The notes under the pieces were generated by a model. That model did no database searches. It was not told the origin of the DNA and was given only the letters and a program-made list of their open reading frames with translations. From the NCBI RefSeq assembly GCF_000765805.2, contig NZ_JRPD02000003.1:122108-186107 (forward strand): a DNA stretch of 64,000 nt. The letters run 5' to 3'. Of this stretch, positions 57,800 through 64,000 are shown one piece after another; position 1 is the stretch's first letter, and the number at the start of each line of letters is the position of its first letter. Source of the stretch: Helicobacter muridarum (GTDB lineage Bacteria > Campylobacterota > Campylobacteria > Campylobacterales > Helicobacteraceae). A program made the translations under genes and the position numbers.

Positions 57800-58277
57800 C
57801 TATAGCTTTCATAATATCTTGCATGATTTTTGTGGGATTTGTGTTTGCATTAATGATTATTTTGCTTGCTTTAGTATAAAGTGGCTCTCTTTGTATATAA
57901 AGTTCTTTTGCCTTCTGAATGTCTTTAAATAATGGTCTAGTATTTACTTCATTTATAATTCTTTGCACTATAGAATCAAAATCTATTTTTAGATATATAG
58001 CAATGCCAAGCTTGCTTATGTCGTTAAATATTGGCATACCACCACCTGTGGCTATGATGTTATTGCTACTATTTTCAAACTCATCTATAAAGTTTTTTTC
58101 AAGCAAACGGAAATAATGTTCTCCTTTTGAAGCAAAAATGTCCTTAATGCTTGTTTTCTGTATTGATTCTATATAGCTATCACTATCTATTAAACTCTTA
58201 TCCAAATTTTTTGCTAGCATTGACGCAATGCTACTTTTACCACTGCCCATAAAGCCAATCAAAACTATATTTTGCAT
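57783..58277 (-). CDS. aroK: Shikimate kinase
   Basis: Phosphorylates shikimate in the aromatic amino-acid pathway. The P-loop is IGFMGSGKSSIA, followed by LIDSDSYIE, FRLLEKNFI, IIATGGGMPIF and the lid-region Arg in TRPLFKD. Length 164 is standard. A perfect 12-bp inverted repeat ends 11 bases upstream of the ATG, directly against the ribosome site GGAATTA. Confidence 0.93.
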   Translation of the reverse strand: MQNIVLIGFMGSGKSSIASMLAKNLDKSLIDSDSYIESIQKTSIKDIFASKGEHYFRLLEKNFIDEFENSSNNIIATGGGMPIFNDISKLGIAIYLKIDFDSIVQRIINEVNTRPLFKDIQKAKELYIQREPLYTKASKIIINANTNPTKIMQDIMKAIDDKTK

Positions 58278-58287
58278 AATTAATTCC

Positions 58288-58317
58288 TAACCTTAAAATT
58301 TGGTAATTTTAAGGTTA
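58288..58317 (-). promoter_or_regulatory. Perfect 12-bp inverted repeat upstream of aroK
   Basis: TAACCTTAAAAT at 58288-58299 and ATTTTAAGGTTA at 58306-58317 pair around TTGGTA. In the aroK message the hairpin would sit immediately before the Shine-Dalgarno. It could be a 5' stem controlling translation, a dyad operator, or the terminator of an incoming transcript. Confidence 0.7.
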
Positions 58318-58518
58318 TGATTATATTATGATAACGCGTGATTTTATAGTTAAAGTTTATAAAATAAGATTTGTATTATAATATTTAAAAGTTAAAAATA
58401 AAATTAAATTATCAATTTCATTCTTAGATATAAAATTAACAGTGTGTATTTTTTACTCATTTTTGTAAAAAAAAATAAATACAAAATTAATAAAAAGATA
58501 TTTCAAGAAAATATATTT

Positions 58519-58524
58519 TATAAT
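58519..58524 (+). promoter_or_regulatory. Likely -10 element for frdCAB
   Basis: TATAAT about 75 bases before the frdC start, in an A+T-rich context typical of the Helicobacter housekeeping promoter (where the -35 is weak). The 321-base spacer between aroK and frdC holds no gene. Confidence 0.45.
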
Positions 58525-58598
58525 CTCAAACATGTCGTATATGGCTAGGTTGAGGTTATATACTACACCGCGTATTTCGAGTTTTTAAGGGAGGCTTA

Positions 58599-59435
58599 AT
58601 GCAAGAAGATAAGATTATTGAGGGATATTTGGGTATAACTCCCGAACGTAAAAAGAGTAGAATGCCTGCTAGGTTAGATTGGTGGCAGAGTGCTACAGGT
58701 TTATTTTTGGGCTTGTTTATGATAGCACACATGTTTTTTGTATCGAGTATACTAATTAGCGATGAGTTTATGTATACTATTACAAAATTCTTTGAAGGTA
58801 GTATTTTTATTGCTGCGGGTGAGCCAAAGATTGTTAGCGGAGTAGCAGCGTTTGTTTTTATAGTGTTTGTAGCACATGCTTTTTTGGCTATGCGAAAGTT
58901 TCCTATTAATTATAGGCAATTCTTGGCTTTGAAGGCTCATAAGCATGTTATGAAGCATAGCGATACTAGCTTGTGGTTTATCCAAGCTGCAACTGGTTTT
59001 GTTATGTTTTTCCTTGCTAGTGTTCATTTGTATATTATGTTCGCACAACCTGATACAATAGGACCAAGCGGATCATCTTTCCGTTTCTTTGAACAAAATT
59101 TTTGGTTACTATATATAGTATTGTTATTTGCTGTTGAGCTTCATGGCTCTATTGGATTATATAGACTTTGCATTAAATGGGGTTGGCTTGAAGGGTTAGG
59201 TATATCAGGTTTAAGGAATGCTAAATGGGCTATGAGTGCATTCTTTATTATATTGGGATTAGCAACTTTCTGGGCTTATTTTTCTAAGGGAATGAATCAG
59301 AATTTCAAAGACATTAATGATGCAAAAGAATATGATCATGAGCGTTTTTCTAAACATGCTCAATCTAATCTAGCAAATCCAGATTATATGGCTAAAGTAG
59401 CAGTTTCTATTGCTAAAGAGAACTTGAGCAAGTAA
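58599..59435 (+). CDS. frdC: Fumarate reductase cytochrome b subunit
   Basis: Dihaem membrane anchor of quinol:fumarate reductase, oxidising menaquinol. Five helices are seen with haem-ligand histidines in LFMIAHMFF, FIVFVAHAFLAMRKFP, FFLASVHLYIMF and ELHGSIGLYRL, the Wolinella/Helicobacter type. Length 278, somewhat longer than the H. pylori protein I recall. A strong GGGAGG site precedes ATG. First gene of frdCAB, with 17 bases to frdA. Confidence 0.94.
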   Translation: MQEDKIIEGYLGITPERKKSRMPARLDWWQSATGLFLGLFMIAHMFFVSSILISDEFMYTITKFFEGSIFIAAGEPKIVSGVAAFVFIVFVAHAFLAMRKFPINYRQFLALKAHKHVMKHSDTSLWFIQAATGFVMFFLASVHLYIMFAQPDTIGPSGSSFRFFEQNFWLLYIVLLFAVELHGSIGLYRLCIKWGWLEGLGISGLRNAKWAMSAFFIILGLATFWAYFSKGMNQNFKDINDAKEYDHERFSKHAQSNLANPDYMAKVAVSIAKENLSK

Positions 59436-59452
59436 TTTGAAAGGAAGATTTT

Positions 59453-61429
59453 ATGAAAGTAGTATATTGCGATTCGTTAATTATTGGTGGAGGTTTAGCT
59501 GGATTGAGAGCGTCTATAGCTACTCAACAAGAGGGGTTAAATACTATTGTGCTTAGTCTTGTTCCTGTTAAGAGAAGCCACTCAGCTGCAGCTCAAGGTG
59601 GAATGCAAGCAAGTCTTGGAAACTCTGTTAAGAGTGATGGAGATAATGAGGATCTACATTTTATAGATACAGTTAAGGGCAGTGATTGGGGTTGCGACCA
59701 AGATGTAGCCAGAATGTTTGTAAATACAGCACCAAAGGCAATTAGAGAATTAGCTGGATTTGGTGTTCCATGGACTAGAATACAAAAGGGCGATCGTCCT
59801 GCGGTTATTAATGGGGAGAAAGTAACTATTACAGAAGACGATTTCCGACATGGCTATATACATTCACGCGATTTTGGTGGCACAAAAAAATGGAGGACTT
59901 GTTATACTTCTGATGCAACCGGGCATACTATGTTATATGCTGTTGCAAATGAGGCTTATAAGCTTGGAGTTGATATTCAAGATAGAAAAGAAGCAATATC
60001 TATTATTCATCAAGATGGTAGATGTTATGGTGCAGTTGTTAGAGATTTAATAACTGGTGAGCTATCAGCGTATGTGGCTAAGGGAACTTTGATTGCTACA
60101 GGTGGATATGGTAGGGTATATAAACATACAACTAATGCTGTAATTTGCGAGGGAATTGGTGCTGCGATTGCAATGGAGACTGGTATTGCTAAGCTTGGCA
60201 ATATGGAAGCTGTGCAATTCCACCCAACTCCTCTTGTGCCTACAGGTATATTACTTACAGAGGGTTGTCGCGGTGATGGTGGAATCTTGCGAGATGTTGA
60301 TGGCTATCGATTTATGCCAGATTATGAGCCAGAGAAAAAGGAGCTAGCAAGTCGGGATGTTGTATCAAGAAGAATGCTTGAGCATATAAGGAATGGAAAA
60401 GGTGTAAAATCTCCTTATGGTGATCATTTATGGCTTGATATTGCTATTTTGGGTAGAGCGCATGTTGAACGTAATTTGCGTGATGTGCAAGATATTTGTA
60501 AGACATTTGCAGGATTAGATCCAGCTGAAAAGTGGGCTCCTGTTCGTCCTATGCAGCATTATTCAATGGGTGGTATTAGGACAGATTATAGAGGGGAATC
60601 TTATCTTAAAGGACTCTTTGCTGCAGGTGAGGCTTCTTGCTGGGATTTGCACGGCTTTAATAGGCTTGGTGGTAATTCTGTTAGTGAAGCTGTAGTTGCT
60701 GGTATGATTATTGGAGACTATTTTGCTGAATTTTGCAAAGGAGCACAAGTTGATGTTCGGACTTCAACTCTTGAATCTTTTATCAAAAAAGAAGAGTCAT
60801 ATATTGCTTCATTATTAAATAGCTCTGGGACTGAAAATGTTTATGAATTAAAAAATAGCATGAAAGAGGTAATGGAACATAGTGTCGGAATCTTTCGTGA
60901 TGGCAAAGGCTTACAAGATGCTTTAAATAAACTAGAGAATTTATATAAGCGCACAAGGAATATACGTGTAACCAATAAAAAGGTTCATAATAATCCAGAA
61001 TTAGAAGATGCTTATCGTACTACTAAAATGCTCAAAATCGCTTTATGTATAGCTAAGGGTGCGCTTGATCGGACAGAATCAAGAGGAGCACACTCAAGAG
61101 AGGATTTTCCAAAGCGCGATGATTTGAATTGGTTAAAAAGAACTCTTGCAGGTTGGGGAGATGATCCGGCTCAAACATTGCCTGATATAACATATGAAGA
61201 TTTGGATATTATGAAAATGGAAATAGCCCCCGGATTCCGTGGATATGGAGCTAAAGGTATGATTATAGAACATCCAAATAGTGCGATAAGACAAGCAGAG
61301 ATAGAGAAAATCACCAAAGAAGTGCAAGCTAAGGGCGGAGATAGATACGCGATACAAGAGGCATTAATGCCATTTAATTTACAACCACACTATAAAGCAA
61401 GAAACCAAAGATTAGGAGATAAGAGATGA
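59453..61429 (+). CDS. frdA: Fumarate reductase flavoprotein subunit
   Basis: Catalytic subunit reducing fumarate to succinate with covalently bound FAD. The dinucleotide fold is [15 protein letters not shown], and the FAD-linked histidine lies in [17 protein letters not shown]. The active-site region has [37 protein letters not shown] [11 protein letters not shown] and [10 protein letters not shown]; the flavin C-terminal motif is [17 protein letters not shown]. Length 658 is normal. AAGGA precedes ATG. It overlaps frdB by four bases. Confidence 0.97.
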   Translation: MKVVYCDSLIIGGGLAGLRASIATQQEGLNTIVLSLVPVKRSHSAAAQGGMQASLGNSVKSDGDNEDLHFIDTVKGSDWGCDQDVARMFVNTAPKAIRELAGFGVPWTRIQKGDRPAVINGEKVTITEDDFRHGYIHSRDFGGTKKWRTCYTSDATGHTMLYAVANEAYKLGVDIQDRKEAISIIHQDGRCYGAVVRDLITGELSAYVAKGTLIATGGYGRVYKHTTNAVICEGIGAAIAMETGIAKLGNMEAVQFHPTPLVPTGILLTEGCRGDGGILRDVDGYRFMPDYEPEKKELASRDVVSRRMLEHIRNGKGVKSPYGDHLWLDIAILGRAHVERNLRDVQDICKTFAGLDPAEKWAPVRPMQHYSMGGIRTDYRGESYLKGLFAAGEASCWDLHGFNRLGGNSVSEAVVAGMIIGDYFAEFCKGAQVDVRTSTLESFIKKEESYIASLLNSSGTENVYELKNSMKEVMEHSVGIFRDGKGLQDALNKLENLYKRTRNIRVTNKKVHNNPELEDAYRTTKMLKIALCIAKGALDRTESRGAHSREDFPKRDDLNWLKRTLAGWGDDPAQTLPDITYEDLDIMKMEIAPGFRGYGAKGMIIEHPNSAIRQAEIEKITKEVQAKGGDRYAIQEALMPFNLQPHYKARNQRLGDKR

Positions 61430-62157
61430 GTATGGAACAAGGAAGAACTATTACTATTAGAGCATTAAAATTTGATCCACAGAGTGCTATTTCTAAGCCT
61501 CATTTTAGGGAATATAAATTACAAGAGACTAGCTCTATGACTGTTTTTATTGCTCTAAATATGATTAGAGAGCAACAAGATCCAGATTTGAGCTTTGATT
61601 TTGTTTGTCGTGCTGGGATATGCGGTAGTTGTGGTATGATGATTAACGGAAGACCCGGACTTGCCTGTAGGACACTTACTAAGGATTTTCCTGATGGCGT
61701 AATAACTCTTATGCCATTACCAGCCTTTAAGCTTATTAAAGACTTGAGTGTAAATACAGGTGATTGGTTTGAGGGTATGACAAAACGTGTTGAAAGTTGG
61801 ATTCATACACAGCATAAACCAGATATTTCTAAACTTGAGGTTCCAATAGAACCTAATGTAGCTGATGAGGTATTCGAGCTTGATAGATGTATTGAGTGTG
61901 GTTGTTGTATTGCTAGTTGCGCGACTAAAGTTATGAGAGATGACTTTGTTGGTGCTGCGGGTATGAATAGGGTGGTTCGATATATGATTGATCCTCATGA
62001 TGAGCGCACTGATGATGATTATTATGAGCTAATTGGAAATGATGATGGTGTTTTTGGTTGTATGAGCCTAATTGCATGTCATGATGTTTGCCCTAAAGAA
62101 TTGCCATTGCAAAGCAAAATTGCATATTTAAGGCGTAAAATGGTTGCCTTACGATAA
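61426..62157 (+). CDS. frdB: Fumarate reductase iron-sulfur subunit
   Basis: Electron wire from FrdC haems to FrdA flavin. The [2Fe-2S] site is [15 protein letters not shown], the [4Fe-4S] site [11 protein letters not shown], and the third cluster uses [14 protein letters not shown]. Length 243. The ATGA overlap with frdA indicates coupled translation. The operon order C-A-B is that of Helicobacter and Wolinella. Confidence 0.97.
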   Translation: MSMEQGRTITIRALKFDPQSAISKPHFREYKLQETSSMTVFIALNMIREQQDPDLSFDFVCRAGICGSCGMMINGRPGLACRTLTKDFPDGVITLMPLPAFKLIKDLSVNTGDWFEGMTKRVESWIHTQHKPDISKLEVPIEPNVADEVFELDRCIECGCCIASCATKVMRDDFVGAAGMNRVVRYMIDPHDERTDDDYYELIGNDDGVFGCMSLIACHDVCPKELPLQSKIAYLRRKMVALR

Positions 62158-62789
62158 TTTGCTATAATTAGATAGTAGATATTTATCTACTATTCGATAT
62201 ATTGCTTCTAATATATGAGAGGCTTTATATACTAAAGAGTAAATTATTTTACGATTGTCCTTTGTATTATATGTACATTTTGCAGCTATATGTTTCATAA
62301 CGCTTTGGGCTTTGGTAAAATGATATACCTCTTTTGTCCTAACATAATTCCATATAATTCTTCAGATGAAAGTTTTTAAGAATGACACAGAAATTTTATC
62401 TTGTGTTGGTTCTATCTAATTAATTTATACTAATTTTAAATCACAATAACAAGTAAAATTCAAATTAATCAAATTGATAAATGATAATAAATAAGTGTAA
62501 AAGATATTATAAAATCAAAGTGATGAATATATGAAGAAAATAGCGTGTGGGTGGGAGTTTGTGGCATGTTTGTGTGAAATCAAAGTGAGGGGTTATTTTC
62601 TTGAATTTGTCAAAAGATTTTTATACATTGTAAAAAGAATCCTATACATTCCTGTGCATTATCCTATACATGAGTCTAAAAATCATGAGAAAAGAGCGAT
62701 TTTAAGGGCATTTAAACGCTTTTAAACAAAAATATTTAAATGTTTAAATAGTAAAATTTGTAAAATTGCTTTTAGTAAAACAAATAGCA
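62158..62789. other. Junction between chromosome and prophage-like end
   Basis: After frdB the sequence is A+T-rich and holds no firm gene. A 64-codon frame at 62531-62725 lacks a good ribosome site and is not accepted. At 62632-62672 four related octamers (TATACATT, TATACATT, TGTGCATT, TATACATG) recur every 10-12 bases. Further on, several TTTAAA motifs cluster at 62715-62745. The left boundary of the mobile element probably lies here but cannot be placed. Confidence 0.5.
62632..62672 (+). repeat. Four helically phased TATACATT-like octamers
   Basis: Starts at 62632, 62643, 62653 and 62665, about one helical turn apart on the same DNA face. The arrangement suggests a cooperative protein-binding site such as transposase or repressor sites at a phage end. 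Confidence 0.6.
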
Positions 62790-63491
62790 TTAAAGTTTTT
62801 GAAATAAACCTACTACAACACCTAATATTTCATAGTTTTCACCTTCTAGTATTATGTCATCATAGCTTTTATTATCGCTTATAAGCTTGTATTTTGGACG
62901 TTTTTGCAGTCTTTTGATATATAGCTCATCATCTATGCGGGTAACGCAGATTTGCTCCTCTCTTGGTATGCCTTTTTCTAAAGAAGCCTTGCTTTGCACT
63001 AAAAGCTTGCAATTAGGTGGTATGGTCGGGAGCATAGAATCACCTCTAGCGTGGATTATTGACAAATCCACAAAAGAAGTAAGCCCAAAATTCCTATGCA
63101 AAAAGCTCTTATCAATCCCTACATAGCTTTCTATATTCTCATCATTAATAAGTCTTTGCCCTGCACTTGCATAGACATCATAAATTGGGATTTGGATAGT
63201 GTCATTTGATTGAGAGTTATTTTGACTAAGGAATCCTTTATTTTGCGACTTAGGAATCACTAAGGAATCACTAAGGAATCTATTTTGAGGCGACTTGGGA
63301 ATCTCATCATCAAAAAAATATGATGTTGCTATATTAAATTCTTGACTTATTTTTTGTAAAAAATCTGCCGTTGGAGATGTTTTTCCATACTCATAGTTTT
63401 GGAGTGTTCTCGAATTAATATTTAATCGGCTTGCAAATTCCTCTTGAGTTAACTCACCCCTTATTTCACGAATTTTTTTATGTATATTCAC
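62790..63491 (-). CDS. Prophage repressor: XRE helix-turn-helix plus S24 peptidase
   Basis: A 233-residue CI/LexA-like regulator. Residues 1-65 form an XRE domain (LTQEEFASRLNINSRTLQNY). A Ser/Asn-rich linker follows, then the S24 domain with nucleophile in ARGDSMLPTIPPN (Ser near residue 151) and general base in DELYIKRLQ (Lys), so RecA-stimulated self-cleavage is likely. The start codon is GTG with AGG upstream. The linker contains 2.7 copies of an 11-bp repeat (63251-63280), a length that shifts frame when copies change. It faces away from the divergent Ner-like gene. Confidence 0.88.
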   Translation of the reverse strand: MNIHKKIREIRGELTQEEFASRLNINSRTLQNYEYGKTSPTADFLQKISQEFNIATSYFFDDEIPKSPQNRFLSDSLVIPKSQNKGFLSQNNSQSNDTIQIPIYDVYASAGQRLINDENIESYVGIDKSFLHRNFGLTSFVDLSIIHARGDSMLPTIPPNCKLLVQSKASLEKGIPREEQICVTRIDDELYIKRLQKRPKYKLISDNKSYDDIILEGENYEILGVVVGLFQKL

Positions 63492-63500
63492 TCTAAGCCT

Positions 63501-63529
63501 TTGACAATACGAAAAATAAATCGTATAAT
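63501..63529 (+). promoter_or_regulatory. Consensus promoter overlapping an operator-like inverted repeat
   Basis: TTGACA (63501-63506), 17 bases, TATAAT (63524-63529): a perfect sigma-70-type promoter, unusual in this genome, reading toward the Ner-like gene. Within it ATACGA (63507-63512) and TCGTAT (63521-63526) form a dyad with an eight-base centre, placed where a bound repressor would block polymerase. Confidence 0.8.
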
Positions 63530-63790
63530 TACTCTAATTAGCTTATTTTAGCTTAAAAAGTTTAAAGATAGGCTAATTGGTAGGGAGGGTGGGAAGAATA
63601 TCACTTTTAGGACTGAATGATGAAAATCAAGAAGTTTAAAAAAGTGGTTGTAAAACTTAAGCTTTGGAGGCTGAAAATAACCTTTAAAATAGGCTAAACA
63701 GCTTTCAAACTTAATTTTCAATTCACTTTCCCCTTAGCTTTAGGCTCTGGGGTTAGTGGATTATAGCATAAAATCATAAAAAGGATAAGA
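63530..63790. other. Leader between phage promoter and Ner-like gene
   Basis: About 260 bases from the -10 element to the ATG. No gene is seen. The GAAAATCAAGAAG / TTAAGCTTTGG stretch has no clear structure. Confidence 0.4.
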
Positions 63791-64000
63791 ATGAATGAGA
63801 GTGTAGCAGCACAAATGCTAAAAAGAGGCATGAGGCTTAGGGCTTGGGCGATTTCTAAGGGTGTAGAAAAACATTTAACTCTGCTTAAATCCCTATCTAC
63901 AGGCAAGACACAAGGTAGATATGGTAAAAGCAAGGAGCTAAGAATTGCGCTAGAGCAAGAGGGATTCTATATCCCTAAAAAGACAATAGGAGTTGGACAA
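63791..64000 (+). CDS. Ner-like prophage DNA-binding protein (5' part)
   Basis: The first 70 codons of a gene that runs off the window, with AAGGAT before ATG. MLKRGMRLRAWAISKGVEKH, then LTLLKSLSTGKTQGRYGKSK, then LRIALEQEGFYIP looks like the small DNA-binding regulators at the left of Mu-like phages of Campylobacter and Helicobacter, which sit opposite the repressor and before the transposase. Family call is moderate because the end is missing. Confidence 0.6.
   Translation, partial: MNESVAAQMLKRGMRLRAWAISKGVEKHLTLLKSLSTGKTQGRYGKSKELRIALEQEGFYIPKKTIGVGQ

Noticed and set aside
62531..62725. 64-codon frame between frdB and the prophage repressor
   Set aside because: No Shine-Dalgarno and no recognisable motifs; the phased TATACAT repeats inside it explain its composition better.

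Overview
The window looks like chromosome of an epsilonproteobacterium of the genus Helicobacter, most likely a non-pylori (enterohepatic-type) species. The DNA is very A+T-rich. The clearest markers are a menaquinone-type fumarate reductase frdCAB operon, FlgR without a C-terminal DNA-binding domain, AcnB, the hemN plus GlpC-like Fe-S gene pair, an RhpA-like RNA helicase, AguB, a Cj0069-like protein, a DUF2972 protein, and long G tracts in surface-carbohydrate genes. The species cannot be fixed from sequence alone.

Layout. 1-4 kb: end of a probable futalosine-pathway gene, about 1 kb without a gene, a Cj0069-like protein, then a membrane (GT-C type) glycosyltransferase with a G14 tract and two further frameshifts. 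4-9.6 kb: a minus-strand run dusB / beta-barrel protein / YejA-like peptide-binding protein / beta-barrel protein. 9.8-16.8 kb: cysK, acnB, hemN and a GlpC-like Fe-S protein. 16.8-18.9 kb: a graveyard holding a shattered EcoRI-family adenine methyltransferase, unassigned coding debris, a cluster of perfect palindromes and a broken endonuclease I gene. 18.9-26.3 kb: sodium symporter, ilvC, ppc, aguB and a tiny acidic protein. 26.4-29.2 kb: an orphan protein with a possible sigma-54 promoter, a phase-variable family 2 glycosyltransferase that is out of frame (G17), and the tail of a family 8 glycosyltransferase. 29.6-33.1 kb: a compact four-gene cassette of unknown function (TerB-like, cysteine-cluster, Gly/Ala-rich membrane protein, 551-residue membrane protein). 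33.8-38.1 kb: MFS efflux pump, small serine hydrolase and a bacterial dynamin-like GTPase. 38.2-45.5 kb: hypE, flgR, a large repeat-rich secreted or anchored protein, and rpoD. 45.7-58.3 kb: tRNA-Glu, thiE, an unknown protein, a rhodanese, dxs, an RhpA-like helicase, an RluB-like synthase, a DUF2972 gene (G12, in frame), an SMR pump, dnaG, a heptosyltransferase-like gene and aroK. 58.6-62.2 kb: frdCAB. From about 62.2 kb to the end: the left edge of a prophage, with an S24-type repressor, a divergent consensus promoter overlapping an operator-like inverted repeat, and the start of a Ner-like gene.

How it works together. The core metabolism fits an organism respiring with fumarate and living on amino acids (frdCAB, acnB, ppc, cysK, ilvC). 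HypE points to a NiFe hydrogenase. Three homopolymer-bearing carbohydrate genes (2.4, 27.0 and 54.0 kb) indicate a surface that varies by slipped-strand mispairing; one is ON, one OFF and one also carries fixed damage. Several conserved proteins (YejA-like, Dxs, DusB, family 2 glycosyltransferase, MFS pump) carry Asn/Ser/Lys-rich insertions or tails that look like local repeat expansion.

The best candidate for an undescribed system is the four-gene cassette at 29.6-33.1 kb, which has good ribosome binding sites and tight spacing but no recognisable function. Everything here comes from reading the sequence; no database search was run.
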